DNA from: JACVRW01 sp963728495
Lineage (GTDB): Bacteria; Actinomycetota; Thermoleophilia; Solirubrobacterales; Thermoleophilaceae
Reading direction: 5' to 3'
DNA: 64,000 nucleotides
NCBI GenBank assembly: GCA_963728495.1
Contig: CAVSKI010000010.1
Location: forward strand, 310,001-374,000
Position 1 is the first letter of the stretch; each line of letters opens with the position of its first letter. A model generated the notes under the pieces. It was not told where the DNA came from. It was given only the letters and a program-made list of their open reading frames with translations, and searched no databases. This document shows positions 54,626-62,788 of this stretch, one piece after another. Made by a program: the position numbers and the translations under genes.

Positions 54626-56218
54626 TTGGCCAGCGTCGCCCAAAGACTTCCCTCCCTCCCGAGAGCCCACTCGTTGAGCTCGGGCTACGTGCTGCCCGCG
54701 CTGGCGCTGCTGTTCCTGCTCGCGGTATCGATCTTCCTGCGCACGAACTCGCTCGGCGAGTCCTTGTGGATGGACGAGGGGCTGTCGATCGGGATCGCGT
54801 CGCAGCCGCTGTTCGACATTCCGGGCGTGCTGCGGGTGGACGGTTCGCCGCCGTTCTACTACATGGCGCTGTCGGTCTGGATGGACGTGGTCGGCGACGG
54901 CCCGGCGGAGACCCAGGCCCTCTCGGTGCTGGTGTCGCTGATCGCCGTGCCCGGCGGGATGTGGGCCGGCTGGAGCCTGTTCGGCCGCCGTGCCGGACTG
55001 ATCTGCGCCGCCCTCTGCGCCGTGAATCCGTTTCTCACCGGCTACGCCCAGGAGACGCGCATGTACTCACTCATGCTCGTTCTCTCGCTGTTGGCCACGG
55101 CAGCCTTCCTTCACGTGTTCGCCTTCGGGCGGCGCCGCTACCTGCCGCTGTTCGCGGGGCTGCTCGCACTCATGCTCTACACGCACAACTGGGGGCTGTT
55201 CCTCGCCGCCGGGCTGGCCTGCGCGCTCGTGCCCTGCTGGTACGTGTCGGAGGTCCGATCGAGCTTCTGGAAGGACGCCCTGCTCGGCTTCGGCTTCGCC
55301 GGCCTGCTGTACCTGCCCTGGCTGCCGACCCTGCTCCATCAGGTCCGGTACACGGGCGCCCCCTGGCTCAACCCACCTAACCTCGGCGCGCCCGTCCAGA
55401 TCTCGAGGTCGCTGCTGGGCGGGGGCACGCCCACCGTTGCGCTGCTGCTGGCGGGCGGCTCGGGAATCGCCGCGGTGATCGCGCGGCGCGTGGAGGACAA
55501 GGAGCGCACCGCGGTTATCGCCGGCGCGGTGACCGTGCTGGCCACGCTGGCCATCGCCTGGCTCGTGTCGCAGGTCTCGCCCGCCTGGACCACGCGCTAC
55601 CTGGGCGTGCTGCTCGGTCCGATGCTGCTGATCGCCGCGCTCGGGCTGGCGCGCTCGGGGAAGCTCGGCCTGGTCGCGCTCGTGATCGTGCTCGGGTTCT
55701 GGGCCATCCCCCGCTCCTACGGGCTCGAGAACAAGTCCAACGCCTCCGACCTGCGCGAGGCCGTCGTGCCCGAGCTCCGCAAGGGCGACCTCGTGCTCTC
55801 GATGCAGCCCGAGCAGGGGCCGCTGCTCGCCTACCACCTCGAGCAGCTCGGAGGTGCGCCGAAGCTCGCCTTCGGGAGCCCAATCGGCGCGATGGAGAAC
55901 GATCGCGTGATGGACTGGACCGACGCTCACGAGAAGCTCGAAACGGCCACGGTGTCCGAGAATCTCGACCCCCTGCTTGATAACCTGCCCGCCGGCGGCC
56001 GGGTCCTCATCGTGCATCCGGTCACCACTCGTGCGGACGACTGGGATGCACCATGGACCCAGCTCGTGAGGCGCCGGGCCGCCCAGTGGGGCGCTGCGCT
56101 TGCAGCCGACGAGCGCTTCGAGCCGGTCGGAGAGACCGGAGCCGTACCGCCTAACTACCGCCGCGCGACTCGCATCGGAGTACGCGGGGTGCTCTACGAG
56201 AAGAAGAGAACGGAATGA
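54626..56218 (+). CDS. GT39-type (PMT/ArnT-like) membrane glycosyltransferase
   Basis: A 530-residue GT-C protein starting with TTG at 54626. The acidic loop motif is ESLWMDEGLSIGIASQPLF, followed by VDGSPPFYYMALSVW, typical of the catalytic Asp-Glu loop. About ten membrane segments follow, then a soluble domain from residue ~375 on (NASDLREAVVPELRKGDLVL). It transfers a sugar from a polyprenyl-phosphate donor on the outer face of the membrane. Its stop overlaps the next gene's ATG by 4 bp. Confidence 0.82.
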   Translation: MASVAQRLPSLPRAHSLSSGYVLPALALLFLLAVSIFLRTNSLGESLWMDEGLSIGIASQPLFDIPGVLRVDGSPPFYYMALSVWMDVVGDGPAETQALSVLVSLIAVPGGMWAGWSLFGRRAGLICAALCAVNPFLTGYAQETRMYSLMLVLSLLATAAFLHVFAFGRRRYLPLFAGLLALMLYTHNWGLFLAAGLACALVPCWYVSEVRSSFWKDALLGFGFAGLLYLPWLPTLLHQVRYTGAPWLNPPNLGAPVQISRSLLGGGTPTVALLLAGGSGIAAVIARRVEDKERTAVIAGAVTVLATLAIAWLVSQVSPAWTTRYLGVLLGPMLLIAALGLARSGKLGLVALVIVLGFWAIPRSYGLENKSNASDLREAVVPELRKGDLVLSMQPEQGPLLAYHLEQLGGAPKLAFGSPIGAMENDRVMDWTDAHEKLETATVSENLDPLLDNLPAGGRVLIVHPVTTRADDWDAPWTQLVRRRAAQWGAALAADERFEPVGETGAVPPNYRRATRIGVRGVLYEKKRTE

Positions 56219-57720
56219 CGAACGAGACTGCTGCAGCCGAGCTTGCGCGCCCCGAGATGCGCGAGAAGCCGACGGTGATCCTCGGCGGCGGGCCCGCGGG
56301 CCTGACCGCCGGCTACCTGCTTTCCAAGCAGGGGCTGCCGGTGATCGTGCTCGAGGCCGAGGATCAGGTGGGCGGCATCGCCAAGACCGCCGTGCGCGAC
56401 GGCTACCGCTTCGACCTCGGCGGCCACCGCTTCTTCACGAAGGTCAAGGAGGTCGACGACCTCTGGCACGAGATCATGAAGGAGGAGTTCCTCAAGCGCC
56501 CGCGCATGTCGCGGATCTACTGGAACAAGAAGTTCCTCGACTATCCGCTGCGCGGCCCGGACGTGATCAAGAAGCTCGGTCCGGTGGAGCTCACGCGCTG
56601 CCTGCTCTCCTACTTCTGGGCCCAGATCAAGCCCAAGGGCAAGGAGGAGACCTTCGAGCAGTGGGTCTCGAATCGCTTCGGCAAGCGCCTGTTCAACCTC
56701 TTCTTCAAGTCGTACACCGAGAAGCTGTGGGGCGTGTCCACCTCGGAGATCCGCGCGGAGTGGGCGGCCCAGCGCATCAAGGGCCTGTCGTTCTTCTCGG
56801 CGGCCAAGTCGGCCTTCCTCGGCAACAAGGACAACAAGATCAAGTCGCTGATCTCGGAGTTCAACTATCCCCGCTACGGCCCCGGCCAGATGTGGGAGAC
56901 GATGACGGACGACATCCGCGCGCTCGGCGGCCAGGTGCTGCTCGAGCACAAGGTCACGAAGCTCGACTTCGAGGGCGAGAAATGCGTGCGCGTGCACGTC
57001 GGCGACACGGTCCTCGAGCCCTCCGCGGTCGTGTCCTCGCTGCCGCTGCGCAACATGGTGGGGATGGCGAGCCCGCACCCGCGCCCCGAGGTGGTGGCCG
57101 CGGCCAAGGGCGTGCGCTACCGCGACTTCCTCACGGTGGCCGTGGTGCTCAACGGGGAGGACATCTTTCCCGACAACTGGATCTACATCCACGAGCCGGG
57201 CGTGAACGTGGGCCGCATCCAGAACTTCCGCTCCTGGAGTCCGTGGATGGTGCCCGACCCCACCAAGGCCTGTGTGGGTCTCGAGTACTTCTGCTTCCAG
57301 GGCGACGAGCTGTGGGAGATGGACGACGAGAAGCTCGTCCAGCTGGGCATGCGCGAGCTCGAGGAGCTGGGCCTGGCCAACCGCGACCAGCTCGAGTTCG
57401 GCTTCGTGGAGCGGGTGCCCAAGGCCTATCCGATCTACGACTCCGAGTACGCCGAGCGCGTGTCGATGATCCGCTCCTGGCTCGACGGGCTGGACAACTT
57501 CATCCAGGTCGGCCGCAACGGGCTGCACCGCTACAACAACTCCGACCACTCCATGCTCACCGCGATGCGCGCGGTGGACAACCTCGTCAAGGGCACCGAC
57601 CACGACATCTGGGCGGTCAACGCCGAGTCGGTGTACCACGAGGAGGAGAAGCAGGACGAGCAGCAGCCCTACATCGAGGCGCCGGAGACCGAAGCGATGA
57701 AGGAACCGCTCCACAACTAG
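56215..57720 (+). CDS. NAD(P)/FAD-dependent oxidoreductase, UDP-galactopyranose mutase-like
   Basis: A 501-residue flavoprotein. The FAD-binding motif is VILGGGPAGLTAGYLLSKQG, followed by EDQVGGIAKT and FDLGGHRFFT, which resemble UDP-galactopyranose mutase and amine-oxidase-like enzymes of glycan pathways. KSYTEKLWGVSTSEI and the C-terminal NSDHSMLTAMRAVDN are also typical of this group. It may convert a nucleotide sugar to its furanose form or act on a related substrate. The ATG overlaps the GT39 gene stop. The protein is somewhat longer than bacterial UGM (~390), so the exact reaction is uncertain. Confidence 0.78.
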   Translation: MTNETAAAELARPEMREKPTVILGGGPAGLTAGYLLSKQGLPVIVLEAEDQVGGIAKTAVRDGYRFDLGGHRFFTKVKEVDDLWHEIMKEEFLKRPRMSRIYWNKKFLDYPLRGPDVIKKLGPVELTRCLLSYFWAQIKPKGKEETFEQWVSNRFGKRLFNLFFKSYTEKLWGVSTSEIRAEWAAQRIKGLSFFSAAKSAFLGNKDNKIKSLISEFNYPRYGPGQMWETMTDDIRALGGQVLLEHKVTKLDFEGEKCVRVHVGDTVLEPSAVVSSLPLRNMVGMASPHPRPEVVAAAKGVRYRDFLTVAVVLNGEDIFPDNWIYIHEPGVNVGRIQNFRSWSPWMVPDPTKACVGLEYFCFQGDELWEMDDEKLVQLGMRELEELGLANRDQLEFGFVERVPKAYPIYDSEYAERVSMIRSWLDGLDNFIQVGRNGLHRYNNSDHSMLTAMRAVDNLVKGTDHDIWAVNAESVYHEEEKQDEQQPYIEAPETEAMKEPLHN

Positions 57721-57744
57721 CGCCCCGGACTGACCGGCCGACCC

Positions 57745-58581
57745 GTGCCGCTCACCGCCTTCCTCCTGGCGCTCGGCGCCGCCGTGCTGCACGCGACCTG
57801 GAACGTACTGCTCGCCGGCGCGCGCGACAGCGAGGCGGCCACCGCGGTGGCGACCCTCGCGGGCGTGATCCTGCTGGCGCCCGTGGCACTCGCCACCGGC
57901 GGCGTCTCGGACGCAGCCCTTCCGTTCGCGGCGGCCTCGGCGGCGCTACACGTCGCCTACCTGGCGCTGCTCGCACGCGCCTACGCGGGCGGCGAGGTCA
58001 GCGTGGTCTATCCGGTATCGCGCGGAACGGCACCGGTGCTCGTCCTGATCTTCGGCGCGATCGTTCTCGGAGAGGACGCCACGGCGGCTCAGGCCGCCGG
58101 GGTGGCGGGGGTGTCGGCGGGCGTTTTTCTGGTGGGGGGCCGGCGGCCGACGGGGCACGCGCGGCTCGCCCGGCGCGACTTGCTCTTCGGCATCGGCATC
58201 GCCATGACGATCGCCGCCTACACGCTCGTCGACGCCGAAGGCGTGGACCACGCCCGGGCGCCGGCCTACCTCTTCCTGCTGCTCGCGCCGTCGGCTGCGG
58301 TCTACGCGGCCGCGCTGGCCCTGGGCGGGCACGCGTCACAGATGCGCGACGAGCTTCGCCCGCAGGCCTTCCTGATCGGAGCTTGCATCGTGGGAGCCTA
58401 CGGCTCGGTGCTGGCCGCCCTACGGCTCGCCAGCGCCGCGCCCGTCGCGGCGGTGCGCGAGTCCAGCGTGGTGATCGCGACGCTCCTCGCCGCCGCCTTC
58501 CTGCACGAGCGTGTTGACGGCCGCCGGCTGAGCGGTGCGCTGCTGGTGGTCGCCGGTGTTGCCGCGATCGCTCTCGGCTGA
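57745..58581 (+). CDS. EamA/DMT-superfamily transporter
   Basis: A 278-residue protein of ten predicted membrane helices arranged as two five-helix EamA repeats. The first begins LTAFLLALGAAVLHATWNVL, and the second FGIGIAMTIAAYTLVDAEG. The EVSVVYPVSRGTAPVLVLIF segment is a repeat signature. It exports or exchanges small metabolites; in this cluster a sugar or lipid-linked precursor would be plausible but unproven. It starts with GTG 24 bp after the UGM-like gene. A broken copy of its own N-terminus follows immediately. Confidence 0.82.
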   Translation: MPLTAFLLALGAAVLHATWNVLLAGARDSEAATAVATLAGVILLAPVALATGGVSDAALPFAAASAALHVAYLALLARAYAGGEVSVVYPVSRGTAPVLVLIFGAIVLGEDATAAQAAGVAGVSAGVFLVGGRRPTGHARLARRDLLFGIGIAMTIAAYTLVDAEGVDHARAPAYLFLLLAPSAAVYAAALALGGHASQMRDELRPQAFLIGACIVGAYGSVLAALRLASAAPVAAVRESSVVIATLLAAAFLHERVDGRRLSGALLVVAGVAAIALG

Positions 58582-58589
58582 CGCAATGG

Positions 58590-58800
58590 CTCGCCACGTC
58601 GGGGGAGCCGGGCGAGGCCTTCGCGCTCGCGCTTGGCGCCGCAGTGCTTCACGCGGGCTGGAACGGGCTGCTCGCCGGCTCGCGCGACTCGGCGGCTGCG
58701 ACCGGGACGCTGCCGGCGTTCGGGGGCGTTGCTGCTGGCTCCCCGCCGCGCCGCGAGCGTCGAGTTACGCGCGGTATTGCGGCGAAAGTCGACGCTCGGC
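58590..58800 (+). pseudogene. Degenerate partial copy of the upstream EamA gene
   Basis: The frame around 58614-58700 reads EAFALALGAAVLHAGWN then GLLAGSRDSAAATG, closely matching the first ~35 residues of the adjacent transporter (FLLALGAAVLHATWNVLLAG). After about 58720 the match continues only in another frame (ALLLAPRRAA) and then fades. There is no usable complete protein. This looks like a tandem duplication that decayed. The remainder of 58801-58977 shows no gene I can support. Confidence 0.6.
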
Positions 58801-58977
58801 CCAAGCGGGACGTGCGTTTCGGCCTCGCCATCGGTGGGCCAGCCGGCGAGCGGGTGACAGCGAGGGCTGACCATGTGGACCCGCTCGGCCGGTATGGCCA
58901 CGATCGCGCTGGCCTGAGCAGGCCAAAGCTGGCGCGTGCGGATGGTTGCCGTGCGCTCATCGGGGCACCTTCAAGGC

Positions 58978-59364
58978 ATGCTCAACCCGCTCTCCCTGCC
59001 CAACGACGTCCTCGCGGCTCTCCGTTCGGTGACCAACATCGAGCGCCTGCTGGACGAGCGCCTGGCGTCCGTGGAGGAGCGCCTGGAGCAAATGGACGCG
59101 AGCATCGAGCGCCTGCCCGCCGATCTCGAGCGCACGCTGCGTCCCCACCTCGAGGGTCAGAACGCGTCAATCGAGAAGCTGCATCCCGAGCTGGTGGCCA
59201 ACCGCGAGCACGCCGAGAAGCTGCCCGCCAAGGTGGACGGGCTGCGAGAGGAGATTCGCGCCGTGCTCTCCGAGATCAATGAGGTGCGTGAGACCGTCGA
59301 GCCGCTGCAGGGTCCTGCCGAGCGCGTCGCCCGACTCAGCGAGCGCCTGCCGGGCGGCAACTGA
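58978..59364 (+). CDS. Short coiled-coil protein
   Basis: A 128-residue soluble protein. After a short start (NPLSLPNDVLAALRSVTNIE) it is almost entirely heptad-patterned (LLDERLASVEERLEQMDASI, REEIRAVLSEINEVRETVEP), so it should form an extended coiled coil. No catalytic motif is visible. Similar short actinobacterial proteins are annotated only as hypothetical. The ATG at 58978 is chosen; an upstream in-frame ATG at 58936 is less likely. It is convergent with the sulfatase-like gene. Confidence 0.6.
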   Translation: MLNPLSLPNDVLAALRSVTNIERLLDERLASVEERLEQMDASIERLPADLERTLRPHLEGQNASIEKLHPELVANREHAEKLPAKVDGLREEIRAVLSEINEVRETVEPLQGPAERVARLSERLPGGN

Positions 59365-59376
59365 GACGCCGAGCGC

Positions 59377-60828
59377 CTACTCGTAGTAGGGGAGCGGGCC
59401 GCCGGCGGCGTCGAGGACCGTGCGGTACAGCTCCCGGCTGACCTCGGGGTGCCGTGCGACGACGTTCTCGAGCTCGCGCGGATCGGCGCGAAGGTCGTTC
59501 AGGGTCCGCTCCTGGCCGCGGTTGTCGCCGATCAGGACCCAGTCGTCGGTACGGATGAAGAAGCGGTTGTACATGCCGCCGTAGTGGAAGTCGCGCCGCT
59601 CGGCGGGCTCGCCCCCGGACAGCGTTGGGGAGAGGTCGGTGCCCTCCATCCAGCTCGGCGCGCGCAGGCCCACCATCGACAGGAGCGTGGGGCCGACGTC
59701 GTGCGTGGAGGCGAAGTACGGGCTTGTGGTTCCCGCGGCTCGTCCGTCGGGGTGAATGATCACGAACGGAACCTGGGCCAGCTCGGGGTGCAGCTGCGAG
59801 GGCACCTTGCCCGTGTAGCCGCGCTCGCCGAGCAGGTAGCCGTGGTCGGAGAGCATCACGATGGCGGTGTTGCGGTCGAGGCCCAGCTCGTAGAAGCCCT
59901 CCATGAAGTGGCCGAGCCAGACGTCGGTCATCGTGACCTCGGCGGCGTAGATGGCCTTGAGCTGGCGGATCTCCGCGGGGCTGAAGTTGCGCGCGAAGCC
60001 GTACTTGGTCACGCCGATGTTGGGGCCGGTGTAGCTCGGGTCCTTGTACATGTCGACGTACTTGGGCGTCGGGCTCCAGGGCTCGTGAGGATCGAAGCAG
60101 TCGACGGTCAGGCAGAAGGGCTGGCGGAGGCGGGCTTCCTTGAGATGGGCGCGCGCCTCCTTGAACACCCGAGCCGCGCAGGTCTCCTCCTCGTTGACCC
60201 CACCGCCGGTGTTGGCCAGGTACTTGCGCATGCCGGGGATGTAGCGCTCGTCGCGTAGGGCGGGCGGGAGCCAGTGATCGACGGTCTTCAGCGGGATGCT
60301 CTCGGGGGGCTTGTAGAAGCCCGATTGGCCCACGACCGACCGCCAGTGGCTGAAGCTCTTGCGAAAGGGCTCGTAGGCCGCGGTGAAGCCGAGGTGGGGG
60401 TTGTCGGATATCTGCGCGGTCCAGTAGCCGCGGCGGCGGAGCTCGCTGGTGAAGGTGCGTTCGGGCTCCTCGATCGGCAGCCAGCCCGGGCTCTGTCCGA
60501 GCTCCTCGTTGGGCACGAAGTTGCGGTAGGGAAAGATGCGCCGCGAGGTGAAGATCGAGCGCCGCGCGGGAATCGTGACCATGGCCTCCGGAAAGGCTCG
60601 CTCGAAGCGCAGGCCGCGGGCGCAGAGCGCGTCCACGTTGGGGGTGCGGATCTGTGAGCCGTAGGCGCCCACGTGGTCCGGGCGCAGGCTGTCGACGATC
60701 AGCAGCAGCACGTTCAGCTGCTCGTCAGAGCCGCTCTCCTCCATCGAGCAGCCGGCGTTCGAGAGCAGGGCAGCGCCCGCCGCTCCCGCGGCGCCTGCTT
60801 GGAGGAACCGCCGTCGGCTCAGACGCAT
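59377..60828 (-). CDS. Tat-exported sulfatase-family protein with Thr at the formylglycine position
   Basis: About 483 residues from the ATG at 60828. A twin-arginine signal (RLSRRRFLQAGAAGAAGAAL) ends in a lipobox-like LLSNAGC. The alkaline-phosphatase/sulfatase fold is clear: LLLIVDSLRPDHVGAYG (metal Asp), FDPHEPWSPTPKY, IVMLSDHGYLLGERG (metal Asp-His) and HPELAQVPFVIIHPDG. The active-site motif is TIPARRSIFTS: where sulfatases have Cys or Ser (C/S-x-P-x-R) this protein has T85. Thr is the nucleophile in phosphoglycerol and phosphoethanolamine transferases, so this enzyme may be a phospho-transferase or phosphodiesterase instead of a sulfatase. Confidence 0.83.
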   Translation of the reverse strand: MRLSRRRFLQAGAAGAAGAALLSNAGCSMEESGSDEQLNVLLLIVDSLRPDHVGAYGSQIRTPNVDALCARGLRFERAFPEAMVTIPARRSIFTSRRIFPYRNFVPNEELGQSPGWLPIEEPERTFTSELRRRGYWTAQISDNPHLGFTAAYEPFRKSFSHWRSVVGQSGFYKPPESIPLKTVDHWLPPALRDERYIPGMRKYLANTGGGVNEEETCAARVFKEARAHLKEARLRQPFCLTVDCFDPHEPWSPTPKYVDMYKDPSYTGPNIGVTKYGFARNFSPAEIRQLKAIYAAEVTMTDVWLGHFMEGFYELGLDRNTAIVMLSDHGYLLGERGYTGKVPSQLHPELAQVPFVIIHPDGRAAGTTSPYFASTHDVGPTLLSMVGLRAPSWMEGTDLSPTLSGGEPAERRDFHYGGMYNRFFIRTDDWVLIGDNRGQERTLNDLRADPRELENVVARHPEVSRELYRTVLDAAGGPLPYYE

Positions 60829-60946
60829 GCGGGCGCGGAGGGTAGCTGACCCCCGGGCCGTCCAGAGGCCGCGCCGGCGGCTCACCAGGCCGGCCGCTAC
60901 AAGCGCTACTCGCTACGCGACCTCGGCGCGTTCGATTAGATGGCAG

Positions 60947-60975
60947 CCGGGGGCTCGCGCCCCCGGACCCCCGAT
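60947..60975. repeat. REP-like GC palindrome, copy 2
   Basis: CCGGGGGC-TCGC-GCCCCCGG followed by ACCCCCG, nearly the same as 43698-43725. It lies just downstream of the GT39 gene stop and upstream of the sulfatase-like gene on the same strand. It could act as a transcription terminator, but no T-run follows. Confidence 0.6.
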
Positions 60976-61001
60976 GATTCCTGGCCGGGATCGGTGAGTG
61001 C

Positions 61002-62762
61002 CTACGAAAAGGGCTCGGGCTCCCGGGCCTTCGGGATGCGGATGAGCGGCGGCCCGTAGGCCTGCTCGCAGTCGTCGAGGCGGTACACGCGCACCGTCGG
61101 TCCGGGCCGCTCGTACGCGGGTGGGTAGAGGTTGTAGGAGAGATCGAAGTCGAAGGGCACGGGCTCGGCTCCCTCGCGGTAGGGGCTGAACTCGCGCAGC
61201 ACGCTCGACTCGCGCTCCAGGCGCTCGTAGTAGGCCCGCGCGCGCGGGTCGCGCTCGGCGCGCTCGCGCACGACGTTGACCGTCATCACATGGCAGTAGC
61301 CGTACAGGCGCAGGTCGTCGATGACCTCGGGGCCGAGCACCGCCCCGTAGGCCGAGGCACGCACGCCGCCGTCCGGGCGCACGAAGAGGCCTGGCTTGTA
61401 CTGCGCGCATACGCGGCGCCCGTTCTCGGCCTCGTAGGACCAACCCGGCTCGGTCCAGCCCTCGCGCTGGGCGCAGCGGGTGAGCCATGGCGGCGCGGTT
61501 CCCTCCGGATTGGAGCGGAAGTAGCGCCCGGGGACGGCGGGCTCGATCGAAACGCGCAGGCCGGGAGCGAAGCGTTCGTCCAGAAACGCGCGCGCCTGGT
61601 TGAGCGTGTCCTCGCGCCCGAGCGCCCGGGCGCTGCGAACGTCGGCCAGCAGAGGCTGGGCCAGCACCACCAGGGTGAGCGCGGCAGCCGCTGCGGCGCG
61701 TAGCGGGGCGCGGTCCGGCAGCAGCTCGGCCGCGCGCGCGATCGCGTAGGCGCCGAGCAGCGCCAGCGCGGGGTAGGCGGGCAGCAGCCAGCGCCCGAAG
61801 TAGCGCGACTGCACGGCCAGGTAGGCAAACAGGGCCAGCGGCACGGAAATCAGGATCAGGGCGCGAACGAGGTCGCGGACGAGCAGCAGCGCGGCCCCGG
61901 CCAGTGCCGCCGCAAGGCCGGCCCAGCCCAGACCCCAGGTCAAGCTGTCGAGGTAGTAGGCGAGCCCGCCCGATTCCTGTCCGGGCTTGGGGTCGTTCGC
62001 GGCCACGTCGGCCTGGTCGCGCAGGTCGGTCCACCAGTCCCCCGGCGACGTGAACAGATACGGATTGAGCAAAACGAACACCACCAACGCGGCCAGCCCG
62101 GCGAGCGCCAGTCCGGCTGCGCGGCGCAGGCTCGGCCGGGCCAGCGCCGCAACCAGCAGCGGCAGCGCCGCCAGGCCGGCCGTGTACTTGAACGCCGCCG
62201 CCAGTCCGACAGCCGCGCCGGCCAGCACCCAGTCGCGCCGGCGGTCCTCCTCGTGGGCGCGCACGGCGAACAGCACGGCCAGGGACACGCCAATCAGCGA
62301 GCCGACGTCGGTCACCGCCACCCGGGAGTAGGCCACGGTCAGGAAGGCAAAGGCGAGCAGGGCCGCCGCCACGAGCCCCTCGCGCACGCCCCAGAGCCGC
62401 TTGGCGGCCACATAGACCGTCAGCACCCCACCCATGCACAGCAGCGCGGCGAGGGTCCGTGCCGCGATCCACATCTCGCCGGGGTCCTTGTCGAACTGCT
62501 CGGTGACGTTGCCGAAGGGAAGGTCGAACAGGAAGCCGAGCGGGCCGTAGAGCACGCGCAGAAGGAGGTGCACGAGATAGGTGTACGCCGCCGGGTTCTG
62601 GTAGTAGCCCGGATCGAGGCCCTCCCTGAACATCTGCACCGCGCGGTCGGTGAAATGGGACGCCTCGTCCACCGAGTAGACGAACGGCAGCCCGTAGTCG
62701 TTGTTCCAGACCCGCAGCGCGAAGCCCGCGACGAGGATCAGCGCCAGGATGAGGCGATGCAC
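61002..62762 (-). CDS. GT39-family membrane glycosyltransferase
   Basis: A 586-residue GT-C protein from the GTG at 62762. The first helix is LILALILVAGFALRVW, then the catalytic loop YSVDEASHFTDRAVQM with the Asp-Glu pair; further segments include YSRVAVTDVGSLIGVSLAVL and a GLAAAFKYTAGLAALPLLVA helix. A soluble ~200-residue C-terminal domain (NQARAFLDERFAPGLRVSIE onward) follows. It should use a polyprenyl-phosphate sugar on the outer membrane face. The intergenic gap to the divergent GH6 gene is only 26 bp. Confidence 0.84.
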   Translation of the reverse strand: MHRLILALILVAGFALRVWNNDYGLPFVYSVDEASHFTDRAVQMFREGLDPGYYQNPAAYTYLVHLLLRVLYGPLGFLFDLPFGNVTEQFDKDPGEMWIAARTLAALLCMGGVLTVYVAAKRLWGVREGLVAAALLAFAFLTVAYSRVAVTDVGSLIGVSLAVLFAVRAHEEDRRRDWVLAGAAVGLAAAFKYTAGLAALPLLVAALARPSLRRAAGLALAGLAALVVFVLLNPYLFTSPGDWWTDLRDQADVAANDPKPGQESGGLAYYLDSLTWGLGWAGLAAALAGAALLLVRDLVRALILISVPLALFAYLAVQSRYFGRWLLPAYPALALLGAYAIARAAELLPDRAPLRAAAAAALTLVVLAQPLLADVRSARALGREDTLNQARAFLDERFAPGLRVSIEPAVPGRYFRSNPEGTAPPWLTRCAQREGWTEPGWSYEAENGRRVCAQYKPGLFVRPDGGVRASAYGAVLGPEVIDDLRLYGYCHVMTVNVVRERAERDPRARAYYERLERESSVLREFSPYREGAEPVPFDFDLSYNLYPPAYERPGPTVRVYRLDDCEQAYGPPLIRIPKAREPEPFS

Positions 62763-62788
62763 GCGACCACACGCTAACTTGCCTGCGG

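Noticed and set aside
56194..57792. 532-codon open frame on the reverse strand opposite the UGM-like gene
   Set aside because: It is a shadow of the GC-rich forward gene: composition is dominated by His, Val, Leu and Arg with no motif, while the forward frame has clear FAD motifs and overlaps its neighbours properly.
60947..60966. Rho-independent terminator after the GT39 gene
   Set aside because: The stem is good, but no T-run follows on either strand and a near-identical palindrome occurs inside a coding region at 43698, so a REP-like repeat is the better description.
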